64,000 nt of DNA, taken from the NCBI GenBank assembly GCA_037178625.1, contig CM074128.1:4030001-4094000 (forward strand). Reading direction: 5' to 3'. Of the stretch, positions 10,223-22,922 are shown in pieces. Positions within the stretch are counted from its first letter, which is position 1, and every line of letters starts with the position of its first letter. The notes below the pieces were generated by a model, which saw only the letters and a list, made by a program, of their open reading frames with translations, ran no database searches and was not told the DNA's origin. Position numbers and translations under genes: made by a program. The DNA is from Skeletonema tropicum (lineage: Eukaryota > Bacillariophyta > Thalassiosirophyceae > Thalassiosirales > Thalassiosiraceae).

Positions 10223-12376
10223 TCAAATCAAAGACTGACCCGGCGAAGAATCGTCATCTCGTTTCTTTGCTTTCTCTGCCTCCAGCCTCAAATACTTGCC
10301 ATCAAAAGTAGCAAAATACACAGCTGATATGGCGCATAGCAAAATCATGAGGTAGAACGAGAATGTGTACGGCGGGCGACCACTCCCCAATACATTTGCT
10401 GCTCCATCATCATCTACCTGTGCATTGTTTGCCTTGTTGGCACCCACATCTCGTACTGCTTGGAACAAAGGTATGAATAATGCAGACGTGGCATTGCAAA
10501 AAAGTTGAAGAATGACCAAGACAGTGTTCTCAGATAAAGGATAGGCCATTTCTACTCCAAGTTCTGTGGCGACTGGCAGCAGTGGGCCGAGAAGAGCTGA
10601 AACAGCCAATAAAGTCCATCTCACGTCTCCTCCACGGTTTTCGTCGAGACTGACTCCACACTCAGCCAGTGCGAATGCGCCAAGTACCAAGAGAACCAGT
10701 GTTATCACATAGTAAGATCGAAATCTGTCAGTAAAGGCACCAATGACCACTGACGACACCATAATGATGATCTGGAACAGAGCACCAATTAGTGCTACAT
10801 ACTTGGATGCCTCAGATACGTTGTTGTCCGCGTCTCCATTGTTTGCATTCATATTTTTCGCCTCGTCTTCATAATAATCTCCTCTAACCAGATAATCGAG
10901 ATACGTACTCAGCACATTAATGACAATGCCACACACGGTAAAAACTACCAATGCATGAGAAAATCCTCTTCGTGCAAAGCACGCTTTGGCAGCAACAATG
11001 ATTTGATCATCTCGAATATCAATTTCTAAATGATGTGGTGTTTGAGTCACAGTCGGTTCGGCACCATCGCATCCATCATAGACGCTACCTTCATCTGTCG
11101 AGTAGGGTGCAGCAAGATTGTATTGTCCCAAGATATCTCTAGATGGAGATGCAACAGCTGATGATGCTCCTCCTTTCTGATGTAAGACATGCTGTCTCAA
11201 GAGAGTTTGCGCAGATGCATTCACTGCTGAATTAGCAGTTGTATCTTTCCCAATGGATGCATCATCGTCTCCTCCTCGATACGCACTTCTACCAAACTTA
11301 TCCTCCAAATATTGTCGATAATGATCACTACTACTCTCCACAAGCAAACTCGACGAAGCCTTTTGAAGAATATCCCGTATACTCACTTCCAACGTTCCTC
11401 TCATGATCCTTGAACTGCCTGATGGCGGCGTCGGAGGTGCATCATCCAACTGAAGCGCCGTTCCTACAAATGCCAGTATACTAAACAAACTCAACAAACT
11501 AAAGTAATTGACAATCTGTGACGGTGATTGGACCCACAAAGCCCCAACAATAAACGCACACCCCACCCCAATCTGATTGGAATTCAATGCAATTGAAGTA
11601 GCCAACGTCCGCTCCTCTTCCGGGAACCAACTCGCCGACAATAATGCCGGAGTGCATTGAAACAACGGTTGAGCAAATCCAACAAAGAAGAAGCCAATGT
11701 ACAAAGCAAACTTTCCATACATTCCATGATGAAATGAAGGCACAGTCAACACTGTAATTGGTGGCAATCCCCCACTCTTGACAAGACTACCGACCATATT
11801 ACAGAATGCCCCAAAGACAATCGTTCGTCGTAACCCCAACCGGCTAAGAATCCACGGTTCCAATGCTGTACCCACACTCGACGCTACGAGAAAGATGGTC
11901 ACCAATGTCTCCGGCTGAATGTACGTCGTGGCCTCTTCATACTGCTGCTGATTGATATAGTATTCATTATTATTATCATTTTCACCCTCTCCATCTTCTT
12001 GTGAATTGTACGCTCGGGATGTTAGTGTGGCAATGGGAGCGACACTAAGTCCTGCCCAGTCGGAGAGGAGGTTGAGGAGGGAGAGGTAAAAGAGCATTAG
12101 CCATCGGGCACGGTAGATTCGATAGCCGCATCGTGAAATGCTATTATTGCTGCTGCTGTCGCTGCTGTTGTTTGTGTTGTTTCTATCAATAACGTTGGTA
12201 GGAGATTGGATGATATTTTGATCATTACCATTGGCATTATCGAATTCATACTGTGAGAGAGGATTGTAGTGTAGTCGAGAATCCAATTGTTGCTGGGCAT
12301 TGATGCGCTCTGGAGATGCGTATTGGATGTTATTATTTGGTGATCTAATACGAGATCTCATCGTTGTTGATGACAT
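10223..12376 (-). CDS. FLVCR-like major facilitator transporter
   Basis: A single-exon 717-residue membrane protein. After a 90-residue Asn/Ser-rich N-terminus, TM1 reads YRARWLMLFYLSLLNLLSDW. Later segments include FAQPLFQCTPALLSASWFP, TSIALNSNQIGVG and the post-TM6 LDDAPPTPPSGS, matching the PPxPPS-like junction of the FLVCR (SLC49) family that carries haem, choline or metal complexes. The central loop is unusually long (about 150 residues, Ser/Asp-rich), a common expansion in diatom transporters. Substrate cannot be assigned. ATG at 12376 is supported by the stop-bounded frame. A 74-codon upstream frame (12377-12601) is not considered real. Confidence 0.65.
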   Translation of the reverse strand: MSSTTMRSRIRSPNNNIQYASPERINAQQQLDSRLHYNPLSQYEFDNANGNDQNIIQSPTNVIDRNNTNNSSDSSSNNSISRCGYRIYRARWLMLFYLSLLNLLSDWAGLSVAPIATLTSRAYNSQEDGEGENDNNNEYYINQQQYEEATTYIQPETLVTIFLVASSVGTALEPWILSRLGLRRTIVFGAFCNMVGSLVKSGGLPPITVLTVPSFHHGMYGKFALYIGFFFVGFAQPLFQCTPALLSASWFPEEERTLATSIALNSNQIGVGCAFIVGALWVQSPSQIVNYFSLLSLFSILAFVGTALQLDDAPPTPPSGSSRIMRGTLEVSIRDILQKASSSLLVESSSDHYRQYLEDKFGRSAYRGGDDDASIGKDTTANSAVNASAQTLLRQHVLHQKGGASSAVASPSRDILGQYNLAAPYSTDEGSVYDGCDGAEPTVTQTPHHLEIDIRDDQIIVAAKACFARRGFSHALVVFTVCGIVINVLSTYLDYLVRGDYYEDEAKNMNANNGDADNNVSEASKYVALIGALFQIIIMVSSVVIGAFTDRFRSYYVITLVLLVLGAFALAECGVSLDENRGGDVRWTLLAVSALLGPLLPVATELGVEMAYPLSENTVLVILQLFCNATSALFIPLFQAVRDVGANKANNAQVDDDGAANVLGSGRPPYTFSFYLMILLCAISAVYFATFDGKYLRLEAEKAKKRDDDSSPGQSLI

Positions 12377-12745
12377 CTACATCGATATATCATCGATAGC
12401 ATTGCCATCGCATTTTATGGGTGGGTTTTCAGTTTTCATGTGAAAAGGAAAAATGAACCGTTCAAAAAGAGGGGAAACCGACTTGGCGTGCCCCCTCATG
12501 CTCCCACTTTGATCTCCTGAAGTAGAGGGGGGCGGGGGGGATTTATCTTTTTTGCCCGAAAGATCCATCATCAGAACCCGACCCGAATGAAGCGAACACA
12601 AAAAATTCCGAACAAGATGTCAACCATGGTTGTATCAAGACAAGGCGCATAGTGGTTGAATAAGCACATCTCTGAGAGTACACAGTGTTCATAATATCAT
12701 CTATACTTATCTGACTTGCATCCGCTAAAGAAAAGATCTATCAAC
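12377..12745. promoter_or_regulatory. Divergent intergenic region FLVCR-like / methylmalonyl-CoA mutase
   Basis: 369 bp between two divergent start codons. It contains a purine/pyrimidine-biased tract around 12520-12545 with a G-run. Nothing coding is supported. Confidence 0.4.
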
Positions 12746-15235
12746 ATGTATCGTGCAGCAATAAATCGCAGCGTCGGAGGAGCATCAAAAATTCTCCTCC
12801 AGTCAGCAAAGACCAATCTATCAAGGGCGGCAGCACCATCTCTACTATCCATCCAACACCGACACCATTCATCATCGTCATCATCAGCCGCATCAGCAGC
12901 CGAAGAGCCGCCCTACTATCCACCATACGAAAAACCAGCCAATGTCGAACAATGGGAAAAACTCGCCACAAAAGAATTGTCCAAATCCAATCAAACCATC
13001 GATACACTTCGCACCCAACGAATCACACCCGAAGGAATTGCCATTCAACCAGTCTACTACAATCTCAACACTACCAATGACGACCAAGAAGAAGCAGTCG
13101 CCATGCCAGGCATCAAACCCTACGATCGAGGCCCTTACGCAACGATGTACACCAATCGACCATGGACGATACGTCAATACGCCGGATTCTCCACTGCCGA
13201 AGAATCCAATGCGTTCTACCGTTCCAACGTTGCACAAGGACAGCAAGGCCTTTCGGTAGCATTTGATCTACCTACTCATCGAGGATATGATTCCGATCAT
13301 CCACGTGTGGTGGGAGATGTGGGTATGGCGGGAGTGTCGATTGATTCGGTGGAGGATATGAAGGTGTTGTTTGAGGGGATACCGTTGGATAAGATTTCGG
13401 TGAGTATGACTATGAATGGGGCTGTATTGCCGGTTATGGCCATGTTTTGTCAAGCAGCCATTGAGCAGCAGGAGGCTTTGGGGGAGGAATCAAAATTTCG
13501 GGAAGGTGGTGATCATGATGATGTAGATGGAAATAAAAAGCCATCGGTATTGTCATCACTAAGAGGGACGATTCAAAATGACATTTTGAAAGAGTACATG
13601 GTCCGGAACACGTATATATATCCACCTCAACAATCCATGGATCGAGTTGTGGCAGATATCATTGGATATACAGCAACACACATGCCCAAATTTAATAGTG
13701 TCAGTATTAGCGGATATCACATGCAAGAAGCAGGGGCAGATGCAGCACTAGAACTGGGTTTTACGATTGCAGATGGGTTGGAGTACATAAGAATAGCTGT
13801 AGAGAAGGCTGGGTTGAAGGTGGATGATGTGGCTCCACGGTATAGCTTCTTCTTTGGGATTGGAATGCAGTTTTATTTGGAGATTGCCAAGCTTCGCGCT
13901 GCTCGTAGACTTTGGTCAACTTTGGTAGAAAAACACTTTCAACCGAATGATAAGCGGTCACTCTTGCTTCGAACACATTGTCAAACATCTGGGTATACAC
14001 TTACAGAACAACAACCTCTCAACAATGTCATACGTACAACCATAGAGGCCATGGCAGCGGTTCAGGGTGGCACACAAAGTCTACACACAAACTCCTATGA
14101 TGAGGCAATTGGCCTTCCCACTGTTCAAACTGCAAGAGTCGCGCGTAATACTCAGTTGATTCTACAAGAAGAAACAGGTATCTGTGATGTGGCGGATCCA
14201 TGGGGCGGATCGTACATGATGGAAAGCCTAACTGATGAGCTGGCGGATAAAGCAATGGCGATCATTGATGAAGTGGAGGCTGCTGGAGGGATGACTGCCT
14301 ACATCAACAGCGGTATGGCCAAGCTACGTATCGAAGAGAGTGCAACAAGGAAACAGGGCCGTATTGATTCCGGTCAAGATGTGATAGTTGGCGTCAACAA
14401 ATATAGATTAGATGCAAAGGAAGAGGAACAAGAACGACAAGATGTGCTTCAAATTGACAACAGTGCTGTTAGAGAGAAGCAAATCAATCGGCTCAATGAG
14501 CTGAAGGCAAACAGGAACGAAGATGATGTCAACAGAGCATTGGCTGCTCTTGAAGCAAGTGCTGGCATGGATACTAACACCAGTTTAGGCACTGATCCAA
14601 ATAACTTGATGGCATTGTGTATTGAAGCCGCTCGTGTTCGTGCAACGCTCGGTGAAATATCTCAGGCTCTCGAGAACTCATGGGGGCGTCACGTACCATC
14701 GTCTACAATCGTTCAGGGCGCGTACGGCAAATCCTTCAGCAACACCAACCCATCGAATAATGATGGCGTCGATTCAGAATACGACAATGTACTGAATGAA
14801 GTGAAAAAGTTTGCAGACAAAGAGGGCCGTAGACCACGAATTCTCGTGGCCAAGATGGGACAGGATGGACACGATCGTGGAGCCAAAGTGATTGCAAGTG
14901 GGTTTAGTGATCTTGGATTCGACGTGGACATTGGCCCTCTGTTCCAAACTCCTGAAGAGGTAGCAGTCCAAGCGCTAGATAGCGATGTTCACGTTGTCGG
15001 CATCAGTTCACAAGCAGCCGGACACAAAACGCTTCTACCAGCGCTGAAAGCAGAGCTAGAGAAGAATGGAGCTGGTGACATTGTCATTGTCGCTGGTGGA
15101 GTTATTCCTCCTCAGGATTACGATTTCTTGATGAAGGAGACGAAATCATGTCAGGCAATTTTTGGACCTGGCACGCGAATTACTGATGCTGCGTTGGAAA
15201 CACTCCGTCTCATTGAAAGGAATCAATCAAAATAG
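12746..15235 (+). CDS. MUT: Methylmalonyl-CoA mutase, mitochondrial (adenosylcobalamin-dependent)
   Basis: Interconverts (R)-methylmalonyl-CoA and succinyl-CoA at the end of propionyl-CoA, valine and isoleucine catabolism. Intronless, 829 residues, starting at ATG 12746 with an Arg/Ser-rich, acid-poor presequence typical of mitochondrial import. Substrate-barrel signature [32 protein letters not shown] and [15 protein letters not shown] line the active site. The C-terminal B12 domain has [16 protein letters not shown] (the DxHxxG cobalt-ligand motif), [10 protein letters not shown] and [12 protein letters not shown]. All key residues are present and the frame is intact, so the cell is predicted to use vitamin B12. 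The 3' end lies 81 bp from the convergent Nup58 gene. Confidence 0.95.
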   Translation: MYRAAINRSVGGASKILLQSAKTNLSRAAAPSLLSIQHRHHSSSSSSAASAAEEPPYYPPYEKPANVEQWEKLATKELSKSNQTIDTLRTQRITPEGIAIQPVYYNLNTTNDDQEEAVAMPGIKPYDRGPYATMYTNRPWTIRQYAGFSTAEESNAFYRSNVAQGQQGLSVAFDLPTHRGYDSDHPRVVGDVGMAGVSIDSVEDMKVLFEGIPLDKISVSMTMNGAVLPVMAMFCQAAIEQQEALGEESKFREGGDHDDVDGNKKPSVLSSLRGTIQNDILKEYMVRNTYIYPPQQSMDRVVADIIGYTATHMPKFNSVSISGYHMQEAGADAALELGFTIADGLEYIRIAVEKAGLKVDDVAPRYSFFFGIGMQFYLEIAKLRAARRLWSTLVEKHFQPNDKRSLLLRTHCQTSGYTLTEQQPLNNVIRTTIEAMAAVQGGTQSLHTNSYDEAIGLPTVQTARVARNTQLILQEETGICDVADPWGGSYMMESLTDELADKAMAIIDEVEAAGGMTAYINSGMAKLRIEESATRKQGRIDSGQDVIVGVNKYRLDAKEEEQERQDVLQIDNSAVREKQINRLNELKANRNEDDVNRALAALEASAGMDTNTSLGTDPNNLMALCIEAARVRATLGEISQALENSWGRHVPSSTIVQGAYGKSFSNTNPSNNDGVDSEYDNVLNEVKKFADKEGRRPRILVAKMGQDGHDRGAKVIASGFSDLGFDVDIGPLFQTPEEVAVQALDSDVHVVGISSQAAGHKTLLPALKAELEKNGAGDIVIVAGGVIPPQDYDFLMKETKSCQAIFGPGTRITDAALETLRLIERNQSK

Positions 15236-15316
15236 CGTGTTTCCAAAAATATTGTGTCATAGTAGTAAATGTATTATTTAGAAATGAAGTCATTACTCTT
15301 TTGGTAAAGATAGCAT

Positions 15317-17595
15317 CTATCGTCGACGATTCCGGGAACCAGGCTTTTTCTTTGGAGCGAGTGTAGTCGCCGGTGTTGTAGGCACTGCGCTGAACAAGCT
15401 ACCTGCTGCTGGTGCGGGAGCTGCTCCGAATAGTCCACCAGCTGCTGGCGCCGGTGCGGGTGTAGATCCAAACAATCCACCAGCTGCTGGTGCCGGTGCA
15501 GGTGTTGAGCCAAATAAACCGCCGGTTGCAGGTGCGGGTGCAGGCGTTGATCCAAATAATCCACCAGCTGCTGGCGCAGGAGTCGGTGCACCAAACAGAC
15601 TTCCACCCGCAGGTGCGGCAGGTTTTGCACCAAACAGTCCACCAGACGGTGCAGGTGCCGGGGCACCAAACAGACCTCCAGACGCGGGAGCTGGAGACGC
15701 ACCAAACAATGATGTAGATGGAGCAGGAGCCGCCGTTGTTGCAGGAGCAACCGCCACTGGAGGTGGAGGAGCAGTAGCAATCTGCTCTTCCATAATCTTT
15801 TGTTGCATCTCCCTCTCTCGACTAACCTCCTCAATATCTGCCTTGATGAATGGATCATCATAATATCCTCCCTTGGTAGACTCACAGAATCGCCGGTATC
15901 TCGTTTTGACTTCGTCAAGCCGTTCATGAGCACGAGCTGCCTTCTCGGCAATGTGAAGGAACATGTCATTCTGCGATCTAGCAAGTGTTGCGAGACGTTT
16001 GGATAGTGGAGCTTGTGTCCCCTCACTCATCCCCTCATAGAGCATAAGTGATGTCATGGCATTGAAATTATCGGCATTCGTGAGCAACAATGCAGTTTCA
16101 TTGCCATAAGCACCAGCACCAGCCATACCACCCATGGATTGAACACGTTCCGCCTCCTCCGCAATCACAAGTCGATCTCTTACTGCATCCACATCCCGCT
16201 GGACAGCGACAACACGCTGTTCAAAGTCTCGTAATACATCCCATAAATAGGGACTGGGCATGGCTTCGATACGATCGACATGTGCGGCCCGTATATCCAT
16301 AATGTGTTGTAGTGCGATTGCATCTATGTTGTTCATGCCGGAAACATTTAGTGAGGATGCTGGTGTACCGCCGGCTACACCCGTTGTTGCAGAAGTTGTA
16401 GTAGCTGTGGCAGTATTGGCATTACCACCTGGTGTTGATGATGGCCCAGATGATTGTGTTACATTCCCATCACTACCACCAAGAACACCCTTTACAGTCG
16501 ACAACGCCACCCCCCTCCTCGCCGCAACATTCTCCATAGGCCAAGCACCATGCATCTTGGCCTGTACGGTTGCCTCCCCCGCACGTACCTTGAGTTGTTG
16601 TGCATTAATCAAATTACTTTCTGCGGATTGTAACAGTGTTTGAATTTGAGAGTGGAGTGCTGTCATTTGTTGGGGGAGAGGTATAATAATATCATCTTTG
16701 TTGGTGGTGGTATTGGAGGTAGATGTTGCACGACGTGGTGATCCTGCCGCTGCATCGGCTGGTGAAAGTCCTCCTCCCACTGTCGCAGCTGCAGTGGTGG
16801 TTATTGTTGTGTTTGTATTCCCACCATCATTATCTACAGTTAACAAAGCCGGAGCCATAGTTTTGACCGACGCCAACGTCCGTCGATGCTGCATCATGAG
16901 TTGATAAATTCCATCAATAGCTCGTTTGGCATTGTCGGGAAGTTGAGAGTACGGTGTGTTTCCCGACAGTGGTTGTTGATATTGTTGTTGTTGTGGTTGT
17001 TGTTGCATTGCTGGTGCTGGTTGAGGTGCACCAAAGAGACTTCCAGGTGCTGGAGCTGTGCATATGCGAGTATAGAATATTAGTGAGCCACTACTTAACG
17101 ATCGATATGATGATATGTATCATATGTGCACAATCATTCCTAACTAAATAATATGAGCCATTTGAACTTACCAGGAGTTGACCCAAACAATCCACCCGTC
17201 GCTGGAGCAGGAGATGGAGCACCAAATAGACTACCAGCAGCAGGTGCTGGAGCCGGCGTACCAAACAATCCTCCAGCAGTTGGAGCCGGAGCAGGAGTGG
17301 ATGATCCAAAGAGCCCCCCTCCCGTTGATGGAGCTGGAGCTGCAGGAGCTGGCGTCGCACCAAATAAACTTCCTCCCGCTGCTGGCGCTGGAGCCGGAGT
17401 GCCAAATAACCCTCCTCCTGTCGGGGCAGGCGCCGGTGTTGCAGCAGTAGTATTGCCAAATAATCCACCTGAGGGAGCGGGAGCGGCAGGAGTGGCTGCT
17501 GCTGCTGCTGCGGGAGTTGTTCCACCGCCAAAAGTAAATCCACCGCCGGCTGGGGCGGGTGCTGGTGTGGATGTTGCTCCGAAGCTGAATGCCAT
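15317..17595 (-). CDS. NUP58: Nucleoporin Nup58/Nup45-like FG protein
   Basis: Component of the central channel Nup62-Nup58-Nup54 complex of the nuclear pore. 720 residues in two exons (17172-17595 and 15317-17055) with a 116 bp intron (GTAAGT...ACAG). ATG 17595 opens MAFSFGATST. Both ends are FG domains, with many GGLFG units separated by Ala/Pro spacers (PAPAPA). The middle is the alpha-helical coiled-coil region (LPQQMTALHSQIQTLLQSAE; SPYLWDVLRDFEQRVVAVQ; RLATLARSQNDMFLHIAEKA). FG repeats flanking a central coiled coil on both sides is the Nup58 arrangement, rather than Nup54 or Nup62. The C-terminus is basic (PGSRNRRR). Confidence 0.78.
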
Positions 17596-17906
17596 CGTTA
17601 CGTAGTTATTATTATTAGTGCGTGTCGATAGCAAGCCATCAACGCCATCGTTGCTTTATTATTGTGTGATCAAATAATCGAAAAAGCGAAGAGCGATTGG
17701 AGAGGCGAGTGGCCGAAAATCTGCGTACATATCCGCGTGGTATCTACCGAAATAATCAACCCAAAATTGTCTTCCTCCCAAAATGTTCAAAAAATGGTGG
17801 AAATGGGAAATGCCAGGCCAGATGGAAAATGAATGCTCGAAGTCTATCAGCAGCAGTCCTACTGAGAAACGACTAACAGCAACGCAGAACAACTACTAAC
17901 AACACC
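17596..17906. promoter_or_regulatory. Divergent intergenic region Nup58 / RING protein
   Basis: 311 bp between divergent start codons. No motif I would name. AT-rich near both starts. Confidence 0.4.
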
Positions 17907-19276
17907 ATGATATTCATCTGGTCCAACGACGGAGGCCCACTCCAAAACATAGGCCTCTGCCTCTTCGCACTTCAATTCCTCCTCCCACAACTCATGAACA
18001 TGTACAATATTACCATGGAAATCCAATACCAGCATCAAATTCCACTGGCAGCTGTCTCCGTTGGCGTTTTTGATGGTGGTCCTTGCTACCTTTGGGGCTG
18101 TTTGGATATTTGCGTTTGGTGGCTTTGATGATGACGAAGAGGATGGTGGTGGTGGTGAGAATAATGTTGGCACTAATGATAATAATGCTGCTACTGCAGC
18201 GGAAGCACCACTGGGGAGTGCGGCAAATCCAGTTGTGGTAGATGATGATGATGATGAGCATGATACTACCAACAATCAGAACAACAACAATACTAACGAC
18301 AACAACAATAACAACAATAACGCTGACTTTTGGGAACGAAATGACGGCATCACTCCCCTACTAGACTGGGCAAATGAATCGGCAAGACGCATCCTACACA
18401 ACTTTTCACCCGTGCACCTCCTACTCGCAGCAGGGTTTATACTACCACTATCCATGATCATTCCAATATTCATGGATGGAGGTGCAGCAGCATTATTGAA
18501 TGGGAGCAACAATAACACACTTCAATTGAGCATGTTTGCTTTTTTGGCACATTCGGTTATGGCAATGGGTGCATATCGATTGCTAAGACAAGTGTTGAAT
18601 AATCCAGATAATGTTGGTGTGTATCCTGGAATGAGGAGGCAAGGAGGAGGAGGAGGAAGAAGACGTGGTGCTCGGAGATATACTGTTGGAGATATTGGAG
18701 GTATGGTGCGGAAAGTTCCAGTGGAGGAGTTTGTTACGGAGGAGGAGGTAAGATTTTTCTTTAGTGCATGAGCGGATGAAGCTCATATTTTGTATCAAAG
18801 TAGCATCTTCTCTCTTTTTCATCACGTCTAAATAATGCAATTCATCGTTCCTCCACTATTCGTGCAGTTAAAAGCAGGAGCATGTTCCATCTCCAAGATG
18901 AAGCGAATGCTAATAAATCGTGGAGCTTCTGATTCGTTACATCGATGTCTTGACCGCAGTGATCTTCTGGAAGAGATTCAAAAGGTACGAAAGCATAATG
19001 AAGACTGCACTATCTGTGCAGAGCAATACCAAGAAGGGTAAGTCATTGAATGATGAAGTCTCTATCTCGATCTTTGATCGTTCAACCTTTTGCTCATACT
19101 TATTATTGTGCTTATGAAATATATTCGATTGTAGAGACGCATTGAGAGTTCTCAAATGCCAACATGAATTTCACTTGCATTGCTTTGATAGATGGGTGTA
19201 TACATTTGCTACTGATTCTCGACGTGGGCACAACAAACCAAGCTGTCCACTTTGTAAGACTGAACTTTGTGAATAG
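17907..19276 (+). CDS. Membrane RING-H2 ubiquitin ligase, one apparent frame break
   Basis: Predicted E3 ligase of 383 residues. Three exons: 17907-18747, 18868-19037 and 19135-19276, with introns of 120 and 97 bp (GTAAG...CAG/TAG). The N-terminus has two hydrophobic segments, then an acidic Asn/Asp-rich loop and two more hydrophobic segments near 18400-18600. The C-terminal RING-H2 reads CTICAEQY ... CQHEFHLHCFDRW ... CPLCKTELCE, split by the second intron. Before it lies a short helical block (MKRMLINRGASDSLHRCLD) like the SAP-like element before some RINGs. The total spliced length is one base too long. Skipping one T in the T5 run at 18067-18071 restores one frame with a clean membrane helix. 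Target proteins are unknown. Confidence 0.72.
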
Positions 19277-19527
19277 GTATGATGCAGGCTAGCTATGAGA
19301 TCTTCTTTCTTAATGTTAAAAGTGTAAATAATATTGATCATTCTCTTCAAAGTTGAGCAACTTCTACAACTACATTCGACTCAATGCTGTTGTTACAACA
19401 TCAGTGAGTTACTTATCGTTACATGTGTCACTTAGAACGAACTGTACCACCCATTTTTGCTTGAGGTTGATCAGCTAGCTCAAAATGTTTTACCTCCCTA
19501 GAGCTCAACTCTTTATAAAACTCTACT

Positions 19528-21451
19528 ATGGGTAGCCAGTTACCCCCGATGACCAGGGCCAAAATTTGTACTCCCGGGATGCCCCTCGTCCTCCTCCCTC
19601 CCTCGCTCGTCCATCGATCGTCCGGTCCAGCGTCAGCTCACTTTCACACCACTCACCATGATGAAGTCGTCGTAGTAGACCTAACAATTGCGGAGAAACA
19701 GGACGATCTAAGAGCGGATCATCGATCATCATGTTGGAAGCCGCAAGTAGTACTAAGTGCTGCTTCTGCTACAGATGGACAAGATGGAGCAGCGGCTCAG
19801 CAACCGATGCGTGACAGCTCACACGCATGGGAGGCAGTCGATGGATCATCCATGTGGATTGACGTTCAAGAAGATGCCGATGGAAATATTCTCACTAATT
19901 ATTCACAATTAAGCCTAGCAGCGCAAATAAGGCAGAGGAGGCATCGATTGGCGGCGACAGATCTTGCTAGGAGTTCCAAGAGATTGGTGAGACATATGTT
20001 ACGGCATGTCTATCTGGTGTTAGATTGTAGTCAATGGAGCCGAGAGAAAGATCCAGCGTTACCTCCGGCAAGGATGAGATTGGAAACAACATTAAATTTG
20101 GCAAGTGACTTCGTAAATGAATATTACGATCAAAATCCGCTGGGCCACTTGGGGATAGTTCTATGCAAAGATGGGGAGGCCGAAATGTTGACAACTTTGG
20201 GAGGGAGCCCAAAGAAACACAAATTAGCACTAGGGGCAGCATTAGTGACAGAGATGTCAAAAGGTGGAGGTCCTTCCGTGGGAGGAGAATTTAGCTTACA
20301 AAATGGAATAGAAGTTGCAGGACGCTCATTGGGATATGCTCCTCGATATGGGAGTCGCGAAATTATTGTGATAACAAGTGCTCTGGCCACGTGCGATCCT
20401 GGTGATATTTTGGGAGAAACACTTCCTCGTCTTTTGCACTCTGGTATTAGAGTAAGCACAGTGTCATTACAAGCTGAATTGCACATTTGTACAAAGCTAG
20501 CAGAGTCTACTGGTGGATTAGCGGGAGTATGCTTGGATACAAGACATTTACGATGACCTAGTGATGGGGCATGCCGTTCCACCGCCGATAAATTCACTTG
20601 AAAATGGCAGTGATGAAAATACACCACAAATGATCTGTGAATTTGTAACCATGGGATTTCCGTCTCGTGAAGGTGGAGACGTGCCTACTCTTGTGCACAG
20701 TTCTGGAGGCGTTACAAATGGTAAGAACGGCGGTGTCGCATTTGCTATCAATCCAGCCGCCGCTGATGACCGAAGATCAAATCGCCTCATTTCGTTTGCC
20801 AGGACTGGATATGCTTGCCCTAGATGCCGATCTCGGTGCTCCGATTTGCCATCAGACTGCGCAGTGTGTGGACTGCGTTTGATCCTCGCCCCGCACTTGG
20901 CAAGGACGTTTCATCATTTGTTTCCCGTGAGACCCTTTGTGGAATTAGACGAGGCTGAAGTGGTTGGCAGTGCAGACATAGGATCCATCGAAATGACGGA
21001 CAATAATGGCGAATACAAAAATGGAAAGAAGGGGCTTGAAGCTCTTCCGGTTCTATCATCATCTGATTTCACGCCAACATCTGCGGTGTCTTCATCAAAC
21101 ATCACTGATTATTTTTTAGTGTCATCATCAACCTCAATGGATGTCCAACAAAAGAACAGCAACATACCAGACACGAAAGTTATAAGTATCGGACCTTCTG
21201 TAGTTGGAAACTCTGCTGATTGCGACAGGTGTTGTTTTGGATGTCTTCGGGTAATAGGTTGTCGACCTGTGAACGACGCAGAAAAACAAAAATCCAATGG
21301 ATCAAACAAAAATAGAGAAAATGCCAACGAGCAAACTGAAGCAATTTTGAGATTCCAGTGTCCAGAATGTCGAAACATCTTTTGCCCCGACTGCGATGCG
21401 TTTTTGCACGAAACACTGCACAATTGTCCAGGATGTCTGTCGGTCTGCTAA
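19528..21451 (+). CDS. SSL1: TFIIH subunit p44/SSL1, one apparent frame break
   Basis: Core TFIIH subunit that stimulates the XPD helicase in transcription initiation and nucleotide excision repair. 640 residues after correction. A VWA/Ssl1-like fold starts at HVYLVLDCSQWSREKD and continues through YGSREIIVITSALATCDPGD and STGGLAGVCLDTRH. The expected next block, DLVMGHAVPPP, sits one base out of frame: the zero frame stops at TGA 20554-20556, and dropping one T of 20547-20549 joins them. Zinc regions follow: YACPRCRSRCSDLPSDCAVC with APHLARTFHHLFP, and the C4-type RING CCFGC ... CPECRNIFCPDCDAFLHE ... CPGC. An acidic/Ser-rich insert (about 20950-21200) separates the zinc motifs. Confidence 0.88.
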
Positions 21452-21501
21452 TTATTAGAATTTACAATATATTCACTACGTGCTTCGATGGTTTCTTAGC
21501 A

Positions 21502-22378
21502 TCATCTATCTGGCGCTAATGCAATCATTGGGACAGGGAAAATATCCTCTGGGAAACCTTCCTGAAACTGTTGATGAACAACGCGTAATCCTGCCAACTC
21601 AGCTATTGCTATAATATAAGGTAAAGATCTCGTAGTGGATGCATCGTCACGATCTACAACGAATGCCTCCTGCGAGCACGTGTTGTCTTTTACGACGACT
21701 ATGCCTCCTTCGCGTAATGCAGTCACACATCGTTTTAAGAACTGAACTAAATCATCGTCAGTCAAATAGCCAATCATCCATTGCATCCAAATGATATCAT
21801 AGGAATCAGCTTTTGGTTGAAAGTCTTGAAGCCCAGTGCAAAAGAAGCGACATTTTGATGCACTATCGCCAAGATATTCAGGTGCAGAAGAGATGAGTAC
21901 GTGGCGATGGTTCAACCAGATCACATTGCGTGATACCAAGGGGAAGTAGCAATCCCTTTGATACTCGACCGATGCCTGCTCCACATTCACATGCACAGGT
22001 GGGCACGTCTGAATTTTCGTCCCGCTTCAATTTCAACGTTGGTCGTATGCTTGATTTGATGTATCTTATAAACTCGGCAGAACCTTTCAAATCACACTTG
22101 GATATACTGGCAAAACCCCCAAGCATACCGTCAACAGTAGCTGGACACGTTTCTTCGTTGTCCCAGTAGCCCAGACCTTTCTTATACCATTGTTGGCGAC
22201 TTTTTGATGCAGTTGAAGAGGTTGTTGCTTCGTTATGATCTTCACCTATCATACCAATGGATCTTTTCCACTCACTTATCGACGAATATTGCAATAAATC
22301 GTCATCCAAATCTTTCCCATTGATTGGATTCCCCTGCTTTTTGAGAGCAACCTCGATTTGTTTTGTTACATCCGACAT
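21502..22378 (-). CDS. NTMT1: Alpha-N-terminal protein methyltransferase 1-like, one apparent frame break
   Basis: S-adenosylmethionine-dependent enzyme that methylates the alpha-amino group of proteins beginning Xaa-Pro-Lys after Met removal (RCC1, histone variants and others). SAM motif I CECGAGIGRVSKGLLLPL and post-I DLVEPSP are in the first frame from ATG 22378. APEYLGD, FFCTGLQDFQP, YDIIWMQWMIGYLTDDDL and GGIVVVKDN are in the next. One extra base near 21901 separates them. Removing it gives a 291-residue protein aligning with human NTMT1 without a gap across the junction. The N-terminal ~70 residues exceed the human protein. The 3' end lies 50 bp from SSL1 (convergent). Confidence 0.85.
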
Positions 22379-22922
22379 AGCTCTAGAGAGTTGTTACGAA
22401 ATGGTCGATGTAAAATTGCCAAGCAATACTCAAACACACGCCACCTGCATAAGCAGCAGACCTATTTCAACTCAAGCTTTGCACCTACGATTCAAGCAAA
22501 GCAAGCCAGCAACAAGTACCATTGCAAGCAATGAAGGAAGAGTGAATGAAGAGCATTATCAAATCAATCAATGGTTGGAAATTGTGTGACTGCAACCGTT
22601 TCCATGTTTTTGTCATTATACAAACTGTCAAGATACTCGAGGAAGAAAGATGTCAAATTCAAAAAATCCTTCAAAATCAATCAAAAAGCTGCCGACGCGA
22701 AAAGTGTGACGAACCGAACGCCAAGGCAAGCAATCAAGGCGAGGACAAGGAGCATTAAACATAAATAAATAAATACAAAGTTAATCAGATTAGAAATCTA
22801 CACGAGTATAATCTGGACCTGCTTAGGTACAACGTACGGTCTTTTTCTGCCGAAAGGATTGCCAGACAGCAAGATACATACATCAATTCAGCACCTCTCA
22901 TCAAATCATCAAATTAGGCATC
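22379..22922. promoter_or_regulatory. Divergent intergenic region NTMT1-like / UDP-glucose dehydrogenase
   Basis: 544 bp between divergent starts. It includes a TAAA-rich tract (about 22757-22778). Short open frames here lack any recognisable protein feature. Confidence 0.4.

Noticed and set aside
12377..12601. 74-codon frame upstream of the FLVCR-like gene
   Set aside because: Low complexity, adjacent to the ATG of the real gene; likely 5' UTR.
19510..19520. TATA box (TTTATAAAA) before SSL1
   Set aside because: It lies under 20 bp from the ATG, too close for a normal transcription start unless the 5' UTR is nearly absent.
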